NCBI GenBank assembly: GCA_031761405.1
Contig: JASEVX010000001.1
Location: forward strand, 111,161,643 to 111,225,642
Source: Serripes groenlandicus
Lineage: Eukaryota; Mollusca; Bivalvia; Cardiida; Cardiidae
Direction of reading: 5' to 3'
DNA length: 64,000 nucleotides
Shown: positions 11,100 to 20,517 of the stretch, piece after piece
How positions within the stretch are numbered: position 1 is the stretch's first letter
Layout of the letters: each line of letters opens with the position of its first letter
Notes under the pieces: model-generated
The model's input: only the letters and a program-made list of their open reading frames with translations
Databases searched by the model: none
What the model was told of the DNA's origin: nothing
Translations under genes and position numbers: made by a program

Positions 11100-11305
11100 A
11101 TTATATCTTTCCCACATTTTGACACATCTGCAGCAGAAGATTTTTGGCAACATTGTGGTAAAAGGTGAAATAGCTCATGATGAGCAATTTCCCATTTTGC
11201 CACAATATTTTCAACAATATACATGTATAAACATTTTACCATAATTGAGACATTTTTCAAAGTCGTCTGCTGCATATTTGTGAGTTGTATGTGATAAAGG
11301 TTTTA
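11100..11305 (-). mobile_element. TTAA MITE, degenerate
   Basis: CTTTCCCACATTTTGACACA with ATCTGCAGCAGAAGA, palindrome GAAATAGCTCATGATGAGCA, right part GTCGTCTGCTGCATATTTGT. Ends decayed. Confidence 0.7.
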
Positions 11306-11665
11306 CTGTCATAATACAAAAGCCAGTTACCCATGTGTTACCTGGCTATATCACACCAGTTTTGAGTAACTCTTGAGCAACATTCTTCCAAAGCAATGGC
11401 CCACTATTTTCCAGCTAGAATCTAGCTCTGGAAAGAATAAATGGTCAAGCTTGAAGTCACAACTCTACACTTTAGATGAACAGCACTGTCTTGTTATTGC
11501 TAACTGAGCATTTAGCATTTGTAGCTTGAAGAGATGTAATTGCAGGCAAACTATTTTGTATCATGGCAAAAAAACAAAATTAATCTATACTTATAAATGC
11601 CAATTAAAACTGTTCTCTTTTAAGTTAAGCCTGTGCAACGTAAGTTCTGAGGAAAACGATTTACA

Positions 11666-11895
11666 TTAACCCTTTCCCAAACGCAACAAATCTGAGGCAG
11701 GAGACAGAGAAAACATCAAGATAAAATGTAGAAAATATCTATAAATGAAAGCATAAATATTGAATAGATACGAAATCACTGTGGCAAAAAGTGAAATTGC
11801 TCATCAGTAGCAGTTTCTTCTTTTACCCCGATGTTTTCAAAATTATTCTGCTGCAGATGCGTCAAGACGTGTCTGGATGTGGGGAAAAGGGTAAA
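11666..11895 (+). mobile_element. TTAA MITE, right TTAA lost
   Basis: TTAACCCTTTCCCAAACGCA to GGATGTGGGGAAAAGGGTAA. Central GTGAAATTGCTCATCAGTAG and right TTCTGCTGCAGATGCGTC. Confidence 0.75.
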
Positions 11896-12223
11896 AGCAT
11901 CAAAACTAAGTCCAAATGATTTAAACAGTAAGTTCATTAGAGATAGTCATTCCTGTAATGACACATCAAAAAAGCTCATTTTAATACAGAATTAATAGCG
12001 CTGGTAGCGAAAATTCCATACTGAAAACTGAAATGCCAATCTAAATGCCAGTCTTTACCTCAGTCCTCAGTCGGCTGAACCTTTACCCTAATACACACAC
12101 AGTCTGAGGGTTTTGTTGCAGATGTTGTCTGAAAACTTTGTGGGAAGTTTTAAAAATATACTTTAATTTTTTTCAAAACTTGTGTTTTCTTCCCTGAAAG
12201 ATGTTTTCAGCAACTGACTCTGG

Positions 12224-12454
12224 TTAACCCTTTCCCTCATACGACAATTCTGCAGCAGACGATTTTTGAACGTATTTTGTCAAAACATAGAAAATCTCCA
12301 TAATTGAATGGATAGCCTATGACTAAAAGTGGAAAACATTGTGGCAAAAGGAGAAATTGCACGTTTTGTGCAATTTCTTCTTTTGTCACTATGTTTTCAA
12401 AAAGCAGTCTGCTGCAGAGGCATCAGAAAGCGTTTAAATGAGGGAAAGGGTTAA
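12224..12454 (+). mobile_element. TTAA MITE, full length
   Basis: TTAACCCTTTCCCTCATACG to AATGAGGGAAAGGGTTAA, with the GCACGTTTTGTGC central palindrome and AGCAGTCTGCTGCAGAGG. Confidence 0.9.
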
Positions 12455-12492
12455 AGAATTATAGTTACATGGCTGTATAATAACAGTGCTCC

Positions 12493-12704
12493 ATCAACCC
12501 TCCCTGTCCCACATACAAGCGCTTTCTAACGCCTCTGCTAAAGAATGAGTGGAATTGCTTTTAACGGAGCTATTTTCTCCTTTTTGCCACTATGTTATAA
12601 ACTCTATACAATAACCATACACTCATTTATAGAGATTTTCCATACTTTTCCTATGTGTCTTAAAAGTCAACTGCTGCTGATTTTGTGTATATGGGAAAGG
12701 GTTA
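12493..12704 (-). mobile_element. TTAA MITE, degenerate
   Basis: Reads TGTCCCACATACAAGCGCTT, TTTTTGCCACTATGTT, CATTTATAGAGATTTTCC and TGTATATGGGAAAGGGTTAG. Left end altered. Confidence 0.65.
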
Positions 12705-13049
12705 GAGCTTGTATACAAGGTTTAACATTGATATAAAATATGTGTCTGCTCGAGATCGTTAACTTTAAATAGAGGCAATGCAAATTTGGGGCTCATGCCT
12801 AATATTTCCTTTTACAAACATCTACAGCAGACAACTTTTCTAAACATAAACAGTAAACGAGTTTTCATTCACAATCAGCAATTTCCCTTATTGACTTACT
12901 CAGAAGTAATTATTCCTTTGTCTATATTTCCCATTCTCTTCTATGTTTGTTTTCAAATTGAAATATTCCAGTCTCCTTGTATATAAATACTGATGGACAT
13001 CATCAGTAGGTTGAATATATATGGGAAATCTCGAAAACCATGGAAAATT

Positions 13050-13098
13050 CAAACACTACTCTCGGTCCTGACCAAAACAAAAATATTGAATACCTATT
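13050..13098 (+). mobile_element. Left part of the MITE split by the DIRS insertion
   Basis: CAAAAATATTGAATACC then TATTAAAATGAA aligns with the MITE block that normally reads CAAAAATATGGAAAATCTC then TATAAATGAA. The remainder of the MITE continues on the other side of the DIRS element at 19682. The outer left end is not recognisable. Confidence 0.6.
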
Positions 13099-13143
13099 AA
13101 AATGAAGTTTTTTAAAGTAAAACATATTTTTATTAGAAAATAC

Positions 13144-13291
13144 TTACCAGTCATTTAATACCTGATATATCATCTCTATACACCTTAATTATCAAAAAAA
13201 AAACGCCCACGCAAGCATATCCCTCACGTATCCGTGACATACACGGCCGCCCGGAAGTACGGGCGCGCACGTGAGCAGGTAATCACTTTTT
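13144..13291 (+). repeat. DIRS inverted terminal repeat, downstream copy
   Basis: About 148 bp that reappears in reverse complement at 19508-19655 with few differences. Recognisable blocks include the poly-A/T step near 13194-13203, GCCCACGCAAGCATATCCCT and the GC-rich GGAAGTACGGGCGCGCACGT. With the internal complementary region it allows the RNA or cDNA to be completed through a circular intermediate, by the established DIRS model. Confidence 0.92.
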
Positions 13292-13340
13292 ATTCACCGT
13301 TAAGTATTGGTGACGACGCGGGGTGGGAGGTGGGACTCTA

Positions 13341-13437
13341 TAAATGACTGGTAAGTATTTTCTAATAAAAATATGTTTTACTTTAAAAAACTTCATTTTT
13401 ATATCAGAAATACATTACCAGTCATTTAATACCTGAT
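13341..13437 (+). repeat. DIRS internal complementary region
   Basis: The first 59 nt (13341-13399) are a perfect reverse complement of the outermost right end of the element (13099-13157). The following stretch (13391-13437) is the reverse complement of the outermost opposite end (19634-19681) with one mismatch and one 1-nt indel. The two halves overlap at CTTCATTTT, the position where the two element ends would be joined in a circle. This is a defining DIRS feature. Confidence 0.92.
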
Positions 13438-13620
13438 GACTTCGTAGCATAGGACGGGAGGTTCGACCAATACTTACTGTCGTTCCAGGTACGTTGTAGT
13501 ATATTATTCCATATTTTTTTCAGAACAAACATACTTGATTCCAACGGAGTATAAAGTGATAGTGGGGATTGAATACAGTTTCAATCGGTATTCACTTTAT
13601 TTATGTGTTGGATATGAAAA

Positions 13621-14004
13621 TTAGCGAACAACTCGCTGAGAAGCCACAAGGGGACCCAGAGAGAACAAATTCTCTGACTGACTTGCCATAGAACGTAAGT
13701 AGAAAGACGAAAAGGTAGATTGCGTCTTCCATACTGCTGCTTGAAGAATCTCTTCAAGAGGAACATTATTAGAGAATGCCCAACTTGTAGAGAGAGCTCT
13801 AACTTCGTGAGGACGAATCCGCAGAAACGAGAAATCTCGACTTGAAAGGTCTTTATAAGCTAATTTTATAGTAATAGATATCCAGCGGGAAATAGACGCC
13901 GCCGAAATATCTTTACAACCTATAAGAGGAAGAAATAACCTCTTTCTCCGACCCCTAGTCCCTTCAACTCTCTTAAGATAATGCTTAAGAGACCTAACGG
14001 ACAA
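13621..14004 (-). pseudogene. DIRS tyrosine recombinase, C-terminal catalytic half, out of frame with its start
   Basis: This 127-codon frame completes the recombinase. SAASISRWI is followed by RPHEVRALSTSW, which contains the H-x-x-R box, and by STFSSFYLRSM, which contains the nucleophilic Tyr. Together with the Arg and Lys in the upstream frame, all five canonical active-site positions (R, K, H, R, Y) are recognisable across the two frames. The natural stop lies at 13621, about 185 bp before the internal complementary region. The first Met is not a natural start. Confidence 0.85.
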
Positions 14005-14684
14005 AGGGTTCTGTCGGAATCCGAAGGACCACAGGTCGCCGAAAGGCTGGGAACTGTGATCGGCGAAGGTAAAACCGAAGGTAACTGGTTTTTAGCCAGG
14101 AACCCCGGCTGACAGAGTAGAGTGAAAGAGCCATCAGACTCATTGAATCTGATGTGCCCTGTTTCTACCGAAAGAGCGCGTAATTCGCTCCTTCGAGGAG
14201 CTGTAGCGAAAGCTGAAAGAAAGACGGTTTTATAAGTTAGAAACTTTAAAGACGCCGATACTAGAGGCTCGTATGGAGCTCTAGTAAGCGACCAAAGGAC
14301 GCAAGATAAATCCCATTTTGGAGTTAAATTCCTACAAACGGGTTTTTCTAATTCGAACGATCGCATAAGTTCCGAGAGAAACGGATTTGAACCAATACTC
14401 TCTCCCCCAATGAACTTAAACGTGTTCGATAGCATAGATCGGTAGCCTTTTACCGTACTAATTGCCAGCTGTTTTTCTTCGAAAAGAAAAAGAAGGAAAT
14501 CGGCAATCCAAGTTACAGAGGGACACTCCGGATTGATCGACCTTGTACCACACCAATCTGAGAAAACTTTCCACTTGGAATCATAAACGATTCTAGTGGA
14601 TCGTCTTCTTGATTGTGCGATACGAGAGGCAACTTTTTGAGAAAAGTTTCTCTCTCGGACAGAGCGCTTGATAATGTCCAAGCG
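13920..14684 (-). pseudogene. DIRS tyrosine recombinase, N-terminal and first catalytic half, frameshifted
   Basis: The recombinase-like sequence lies in the C-terminal half of a longer open frame that runs up to 15326; the upstream part of that frame is only a shadow of RNase H. The SAM-like N-terminal domain shows as YDSKWKVFSDWC and ISTVKGYRSMLS. The first catalytic Arg is in TAPRRSELRALS, followed by the beta-hairpin Lys in PGFLAKNQ. At about 13999 the family signal switches to the next frame (loss of about one nucleotide), leaving the His-x-x-Arg and Tyr box out of frame. In DIRS elements this enzyme integrates circular cDNA without making a target duplication. Confidence 0.85.
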
Positions 14685-15811
14685 TGAAGATGTAGCATTG
14701 CCAGGTTGGGATGAAGACGCCGACCTGGTTGCTGAAACAGTACGTCTTCTTGAATAGGAAGTCGTATTGGATTTGCTGAGAGACAGGCCAGGAGGTCGCT
14801 GAACCACGACCTCTGGGGCCAACAGAATTTTGCACTGTTGCGAGCGCTGTCTGCTAAGACATTTGGACGACCTGGGACGTGTTTTACTAGTAGTACTAAC
14901 GACGTCGCCTGACACCAAAGGAGTAACTTCCAAGTCTCTAAAAAGAGAAGATGGGAGTGCGTTCCTCCTTGCCTGCGAATGTAAGACACAACAGTAGTGT
15001 TGTCCGTCGACAACAAAACAGTTTTGTTCGCAACGGAGGCAGAGAACTGATTGAGGGCTAGCAGGACTGCCCTCAGTTCCAAGTTGTTTATGTGAAAACA
15101 CTTCTCCTCCGCTGTCCACATGCCCTGGGCTGTTAGGCCCTGCGGCTCTAAATGAGCTCCCCAACCCGCAGCACTGGCATCTGTAAATAGGTACAGATCC
15201 GGAGGCGGTTTGAGAAAGGGTACCCCTCGTTGATAGATTAACGGATCCAGCCACCACCGAAGGTGGGATTTGCAGAAATCCGTCAGAGCTATCTCCTGTT
15301 CCAGTGAGTCCACAGACGGACGCCACCGGGACAGAAAAAGAAACTGAAGGGGTCGCATGTGGAGCCTTCCTAGAATGACTAGGTCAGCTGCTGCACTCAG
15401 GGAACCCAGAAGTGACAGCATGGATCGGGCTGTTACCGCAGCCTGTTCCAGTGAGAGACCGATTTTCTGTAACAGAGAATCGACCCTGTCCGAAGGTACT
15501 CGAACTACCGCTAAGTCGGTGAGAAACGTCATACCCACGAACGTGAACCTCTTTGACGGAATTAATTCCGACTTCTGCGTGTTGGGTATTAAACCCAACC
15601 GCAGAATGGTCCGCCAGGCTAGGGATAGATCGTGAAGTAAAAGTACACGATCCGTCCTATGGAGATGCCAATCGTCGAAGTATTGAAGAAGTTGGGATCC
15701 TTTCATGCGAAGAAAGGCTCCCACAGCACTGATTATCTTCGTAAACACTCGAGGGGCGGACTTGAGGCCGAAGGGAAGAGCCCTGAATTGGAACACTTCT
15801 CCCTCTATCAC
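14513..15811 (-). pseudogene. DIRS reverse transcriptase C-terminal part and RNase H, frame-broken
   Basis: A 432-codon frame continuing the RT after the frameshift. Visible RT motifs are FRALPFGLKSAP (about residues 9-20) and the active-site YFDD (44-47). The connection region runs to about residue 190. RNase H follows with its expected acidic residues in LYLFTDAS (D211), NNLELRA (E245) and STDNTT (D270), then VPGRPNVLAD (to D321), which matches the usual end of the DIRS RNase H domain. Right after that, sequence resembling the start of the recombinase-proximal region (WFSDLL, near 335-341) appears, so the usual linker of about 100 residues seems to be missing. Past about residue 400 this frame overlaps the recombinase frame. 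The ATG at the 5' end is not a natural start. Confidence 0.85.
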
Positions 15812-16271
15812 AAACCGAAGCGATCGGGATGTGATAATAGGCGTCTGTTAGGTCTAGAGAGACCGCCCAGTCGCCTTTCCGAATTGCTACTCGGATGGAG
15901 CGGGTCGACTCCATTTTGAATTTCTCGACCGGAATCAATAGATTTAGCGCAGATAAATCTATAACCGGTCTCCACCTGCCGTCTTTCTTCGGAACAAGGA
16001 AAAGACGGCTGTAGAAACCCAGAGAATTGGGGTTGAGAACCCTCTCTATGGCATTCTTTTTCAGAAGCGATGAAATCACTTCTGACATGGCCGGATGACG
16101 TGATGACATGTCGATCGGCACGCCTGTCAGAGGAGGGGGGGAAATGAAGGGAATCAGATACCCTTCCTGTATCACAGACAAAATCCAACGATCCTCTGTG
16201 ATACTTTCCCACTCCTCCGTGAAAAATGACAGACGGCCCCCGACTGCAATCTCCGACCTTGGGATTGTCAT
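15657..16271 (-). pseudogene. DIRS reverse transcriptase, N-terminal part, frameshifted
   Basis: The 204-codon frame opens 16 bp after the Gag stop. Residues 91-110 carry the RT fingers motif (FLVPKKDGRWRPVIDL), and residues 136-149 carry motif A with the catalytic Asp in SLDLTDAYYHIPI. After about residue 150 the sequence stops resembling RT. The family signal resumes in another frame immediately downstream (FVIEGE, then FGLKSAP), so a short deletion of roughly 10-15 nt with loss of frame lies near 15820-15830. The remaining 50 codons of this frame are out-of-frame sequence. The enzyme would have synthesised DIRS cDNA from element RNA. Confidence 0.85.
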
Positions 16272-16287
16272 AGAGAGGAGCGAATCC

Positions 16288-19053
16288 CTAGGGCTGCGGC
16301 TTCGGGTTCGTGTTAACTCTAGAAGGCTGCCGATGTTTAGTACCCTGATAGGGGCGCTTCGGTTTAGCCGATTTTTGACCCGTGGAAGGGGTTTGTTTAG
16401 GCTGAAACGCCTTTACATCCCGTTTTGGCTTCTTTGCTGGGTTGGGTTTCTTAGAGCTACCCATATTCGCAGAATACGATGAACGTTTCTGGCCCTGCGC
16501 AAAAGCCTTAGCTGCGTTCGCCGAAAGGCGTCGAGACTGTTCTGACGCATCAGAAATCGTCACCGCAGCAATCCTTCCACCAAAGAGTTGTTTCGACTCC
16601 AATGGTGCGGCCCTCAGGCTGTCCTTGCTAGCACGTAGCAATGAGTTAGGAGCAGCTAGCACTGCGTCCCTCCTCATGGACAGTATCTCTGTGGCGGTCT
16701 GAAGATTTAGTGCCATGAGATGCCTGTTGCCTGTGTCGAAAGCTTCGAGAATTCTGTTAGCCCCTAGGCTAGAGATATTCTCCTCTTTCAACAACAAAGA
16801 CAGAGCGACTGCGAAATGGTTGTCATGAGATGACACCATTACACCCAGTCTTGCTCTGGCCTCCCACTTCTCTAAAGTCTTAGAAGAGACCTGGACAGAA
16901 GCGGGTGCAGTTAAACCCAGTGTATCTGCATCCCCGTCTAAAGCTGGCACTTTGACAGGGAAGAACTCCTTAGACGTAGAATACGCTTTAGGGTTGACCC
17001 ATTCCTTAGAAATGGGTCCTGGGACCGACCAGCCTGGAGGTATAGCCTCTAGAGACCTGGTCGACTGCAATTGGTCTAGCAACCTGCCCAAGTTGTTAGC
17101 TTGAGGAAGCAAATGCACTGGCGTAAAAGCTTGTACATTAAGTTCCTCTAGGCTGGAAAGGTTTTTCCGACGTGGGGGAGCGTCAACCTTAGGGCATAAA
17201 GTATTCGGCACCACCCGAAATACTTCATCAATAGCCTGCTGAAAAGACCAACGCTCTACCGCTGGCTCTTCATCAGAAGGATACCTATTTCCCTCCTCAT
17301 CGTTAGACGAGGATGTAGGGATGTGTGTACTCCTCTGAGGCTGTCTACTAGGTCTTCCAACCTGCAGATCTATGTCCGACTCAGACATGGATAATTCAGA
17401 ATAATCCATGTTCTGCCGAAGATTTTGTGAAGCAGGCCCCCTCTCCGCAGCAGAGGGCGGCCGTACAAAATCTTCTGCCGGGGCCAAACTAACCGTATGG
17501 GACGGTTTCGACCTCTCTTTCACAGAATAACGCAATGTATTCTGATCCCGAGGTTGCCTATAACCGGACTGCCTATCAACTAGGTGTCCCCCCGAGAGCA
17601 GTGAATCCCCATGAGATGGGTAATGCTGATCCCGGTAGGCCGTTAAGCCCTGTCTAACACCTACCGGTTCCATATTATGGACCGGTGGTTGGTATTGAGG
17701 GGCAGCGTATTCTCTAGCGACATACACTGTCCCCCCAGGGGAAGAAAAAGATTTTTCGTAACCCCCATACCCGATGGAAGACAGAGGAATAATCGAACCC
17801 GGTGCAATACCTGGGTTATGATTATTCTGATTCTGTAGTGGAGCAGAGATCGATCGATAATTAGAATCAATCCGGTCTATCACCACAGAACCCGTGCCTG
17901 GACGCGCCATGTTTACATAGCGGTCCGGCAGTGTAGACGAGGCATTGAAAAATGCCTGACTACTCGGTTGCCCTGTGTATACATAAGACACTGGTGTTTG
18001 TGTCGTATTCACAGGCGTGACCGATTGGCCCGTAGCACCATAATGAAATGGGCTACTGACCTGATGCGGCATGGATACATGCGCGCAATTTTGGCCAGTC
18101 GTCGAATCATTTAAGATAGTCTGACTGCCAGGATGAATCGTTGCTAAATGATCAACCTTTTGCCTGGCTGGGTCCTTGCAATAAGACCTTTGCCCTGTCG
18201 CATCACGGCTACGTGAGCGACTACCTGGTCTAGTCATGGCAACGTGACTGACTGGCCCAGTCGAGTCCAAAACGGACTGACTGGTGACAGGTCGAGTCAT
18301 TAACAAATGACTCCTCTCCGGTTGCCCGGTGACCTGACGTGCCTCGGTATTTGGGTTTTGTTGCTCAGCCCAACCAAACCCCGGTTGACTATGCATAGGC
18401 AGGAGTGAAGCTGCACTATACAAAGTCTCCGGAAAACTACGTCCCCCGACGTAGGTAACCGGTACTCTGCAGCCGTCCGAAGACCGCTGTAGCTCAGAGT
18501 ATGGTGTCGGATCAGTACAACTCATGCGGTTTCCCGGAAAGCTACCGAAGGCATCTCCTTCTTTCGAAGGCCCAGCCACGACACCAGGCGTCAGATGGTG
18601 AGGTTCAGCGGTTAAATGTTCCAGCTGAGCATTTTCCCCGCTGTTTCCGTACGGTGTCTGACGTTTCCCGACGGAGCAACTCTCACCCAAAGCTACCATC
18701 CGAATTTCCTCAGCGCGCGGAAAAACGGTTGTGTTGAGTGGAGAAGAAGGCTCAGCAGCGCCCTTCGACTCGCTCAACACCGTCGCAGAGTCCGGTTGGG
18801 AGAACCCCTCGAACTCTGCCTCACTCGATGAAGATAAAGGCACCCTCTTCGGGGTCTTCTTTATCTTCCTGCTTTTGCGAGTCTTACTCCGCACGACCTT
18901 TTTCCAAATGGAAATAGGCCATGCCGAGCAGTACTCGCAAGGTGAAGCCTGTGTGCATTTGGTGCACACAACGCAGGTCGGATGCGAATCCCATAGGTGC
19001 ACAGCATGACCACATGGGCTCCGCATCCCTTCACCACTGATTGACATAGACAT
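16288..19053 (-). CDS. gag: DIRS Gag-like structural protein (ORF1), 921 aa
   Basis: First ORF of the DIRS element, beginning about 450 bp inside the terminal repeat and ending 16 bp before the RT start codon. The N-terminus is Cys/His-rich (C14, H16, H19, H24, C27, C30, C33, C39, C42), suggesting a zinc-binding knuckle, followed by a basic stretch near residues 50-70. Residues of about 200-400 are low-complexity and Ser/Thr/Gln-rich, with recurring TGQ and MTRP-like motifs that look like degenerate internal repeats. A more ordered region follows at about 600-860 (WSVPGPISKEW, then helical Leu/Ala-rich sequence), and the tail is Lys/Pro-rich and strongly basic, as expected for nucleic-acid binding. 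Its role as Gag is inferred from position, the Cys-rich head and basic tail. The intact frame over 2.7 kb contrasts with the broken pol ORFs. Confidence 0.8.
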   Translation of the reverse strand: MSMSISGEGMRSPCGHAVHLWDSHPTCVVCTKCTQASPCEYCSAWPISIWKKVVRSKTRKSRKIKKTPKRVPLSSSSEAEFEGFSQPDSATVLSESKGAAEPSSPLNTTVFPRAEEIRMVALGESCSVGKRQTPYGNSGENAQLEHLTAEPHHLTPGVVAGPSKEGDAFGSFPGNRMSCTDPTPYSELQRSSDGCRVPVTYVGGRSFPETLYSAASLLPMHSQPGFGWAEQQNPNTEARQVTGQPERSHLLMTRPVTSQSVLDSTGPVSHVAMTRPGSRSRSRDATGQRSYCKDPARQKVDHLATIHPGSQTILNDSTTGQNCAHVSMPHQVSSPFHYGATGQSVTPVNTTQTPVSYVYTGQPSSQAFFNASSTLPDRYVNMARPGTGSVVIDRIDSNYRSISAPLQNQNNHNPGIAPGSIIPLSSIGYGGYEKSFSSPGGTVYVAREYAAPQYQPPVHNMEPVGVRQGLTAYRDQHYPSHGDSLLSGGHLVDRQSGYRQPRDQNTLRYSVKERSKPSHTVSLAPAEDFVRPPSAAERGPASQNLRQNMDYSELSMSESDIDLQVGRPSRQPQRSTHIPTSSSNDEEGNRYPSDEEPAVERWSFQQAIDEVFRVVPNTLCPKVDAPPRRKNLSSLEELNVQAFTPVHLLPQANNLGRLLDQLQSTRSLEAIPPGWSVPGPISKEWVNPKAYSTSKEFFPVKVPALDGDADTLGLTAPASVQVSSKTLEKWEARARLGVMVSSHDNHFAVALSLLLKEENISSLGANRILEAFDTGNRHLMALNLQTATEILSMRRDAVLAAPNSLLRASKDSLRAAPLESKQLFGGRIAAVTISDASEQSRRLSANAAKAFAQGQKRSSYSANMGSSKKPNPAKKPKRDVKAFQPKQTPSTGQKSAKPKRPYQGTKHRQPSRVNTNPKPQP

Positions 19054-19507
19054 TATTCAATTTATGCACGAAATACGGACTAAAATAAAATTGTTTTATT
19101 TATATCCACGGTACGGGGACACCGGACTTGGACACGTATATTGAAATAAATTTTGTTTCAAAATTTGTTCACAAATATTGAATTGAACAGTCAATGAATT
19201 CATACAGCAATAGATAAGGTACTATCGCTAACAGGGTAGGGAAAAAGTATTGAAAACAGTACGACTTCCGCAACCGAAGACGGTAACTGAAATTAGTGGG
19301 TGGGGTAATCCACGTGCTTCTCAGAGTATCGTCCGCTACAAAAACAAGAAATACAGTAACAAAGTAAATAATTTACGACTGTGACGTTAATGCAGAAAAA
19401 ATATTTGGACAATTAAATGATTATAAGGCCTGGGCCTTATAAAACAAAAGAGTTAATTGAAAGAAATAAATAATATAAATTTTCTTATCGACTACAAATC
19501 CAAAAAT
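19054..19507 (-). other. DIRS leader between terminal repeat and Gag
   Basis: AT-rich 5' untranslated stretch of the DIRS element between the upstream terminal repeat and the Gag ATG. No ORF or motif is evident. It probably carries transcription and translation signals that cannot be identified by eye. Confidence 0.5.
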
Positions 19508-19655
19508 GAAAAATGATTACCTGCTCACGTGCGCGCCCGTACTTCCGGGCGGCCGTGTATGTCACGGATACGTGAGGGATATGCTTGCGTGGGCGTTTTT
19601 TTTTTTGATAATTAAGGTGTATAGAGATGATATATCAGGTATTAAATGACTGGTA
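19508..19655 (-). repeat. DIRS inverted terminal repeat, upstream copy
   Basis: Reverse complement of 13144-13291. It lies about 450 bp upstream of the Gag start codon on the minus strand and so probably holds the element's promoter, as in other DIRS elements; no promoter motif could be assigned by eye. Confidence 0.92.
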
Positions 19656-19681
19656 ATGTATTTTTGATATAAAAATGAAAG

Positions 19682-19822
19682 TTTAAATATAAGATAGAGT
19701 TAAAAACGTTGTGGCAAAAGGAGAAATTGCTCATTATGAGCAATTGCCACAGTGTTTTCAAAAGTCATCTGCTGCAGTCTCAGGCATCCAGAAAGCATAA
19801 TTATCCAGGGAAAGGGATATAA
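19682..19822 (+). mobile_element. Right part of the MITE split by the DIRS insertion
   Basis: Continues GTTTAAATATAAGATAGAGT, AACGTTGTGGCAAAAGGAG, AATTGCTCATTATGAGCAAT and GTCATCTGCTGCAG, ending CAGGGAAAGGGATATAA, where the TTAA has decayed to ATAA. It marks the pre-insertion locus of the DIRS. Confidence 0.75.
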
Positions 19823-20097
19823 TTTAAGTCATCTCTCACACATCTTTTTATTTAAACTCACAAACTTATTTTTCTTTAGACGTCGTCTGCTGCAGATTTG
19901 TTGTACTTATTTTGGAAAGGGTTTCAAACAGATGGAAACCTTTACCTTTATACTGACAAAGTTACTCCTTGGTAGTAGACTTGTCCAACAATGTCTTCAT
20001 CACTGTATGTAATTTATACTTCAAAATGCTCAGATGTTAATCTTTAATCCTTTTCAAGGCAGATAACCCTAAAAATATATCAGCCCTTACAAAACTT

Positions 20098-20276
20098 TAC
20101 CCTTTCCCACACAAAACAATTCTTCAGCAGACGACTTTGAAAATGTCTAAGTAAAAATATTAAGAATCTCTAAATGAGAAGTTAAATCATTTAATAGTTT
20201 TGAAAAAAAAATGTTTTCAAGTCATATGCTGCCTCATGATGTGTCAAACTGCGTCTGCGCGTGGGAAAGCGCTAAG
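20098..20276 (+). mobile_element. TTAA MITE, degenerate
   Basis: ACCCTTTCCCACACAAAACA, CTTCAGCAGACGACTTTG, then a collapsed centre and GCGTGGGAAAGCG. Confidence 0.65.
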
Positions 20277-20292
20277 ATATCAGGTAAAACTG

Positions 20293-20517
20293 TTAACCCT
20301 TTCTCTCATACAGCAATTCTGCAGCAGCCGACTTTGAACGCATTTTGTCAAAACATAGAAAATCTCCATAATTAAATGGATAACCTATGACAAAAAGTGG
20401 AAAACATTGTGGCCAAAGGAGAAATTGCACGTGCAATTTCTTCTTTTGTCACTATGTTTTCAAAAAGCCGTCTGCTGCAGAAGCGTCAGAAAGCGTCCAT
20501 ATGAGGGAAAGGGTTAA
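20293..20517 (+). mobile_element. TTAA MITE, full length
   Basis: TTAACCCTTTCTCTCATACA to ATATGAGGGAAAGGGTTAA. The central loop is shortened to TTGCACGTGCAA. Confidence 0.88.

Larger units (their letters stand above)
13099..19681 (-). mobile_element. DIRS-type tyrosine-recombinase retrotransposon, nearly complete, degenerate
   Basis: A retroelement of about 6.6 kb read on the minus strand: inverted terminal repeat, Gag-like ORF, RT, RNase H, tyrosine recombinase, internal complementary region, inverted terminal repeat. This order, together with inverted repeats and an internal region complementary to both outer ends, is the known signature of DIRS1-like elements, which copy through a circular DNA and integrate by recombinase rather than a DDE integrase. 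Base composition is clearly more GC-rich than the flanking AT-rich DNA. No target-site duplication is seen; the flanks are the two halves of an older MITE copy. Small frameshifts in RT and recombinase and an apparent linker deletion indicate a non-autonomous fossil, although Gag remains open over 921 codons. A methyltransferase domain, present in some DIRS elements, was not recognised. Confidence 0.93.

Noticed and set aside
13920..15326. The whole 468-codon frame as the recombinase
   Set aside because: Only about residues 215-440 resemble the recombinase; the first 200 residues are the RNase H region read in the wrong frame.
16108..19009. Plus-strand frames across the DIRS element (for example 16108-16482, 18731-19009)
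   Set aside because: Antisense shadows of the Gag and RT frames.
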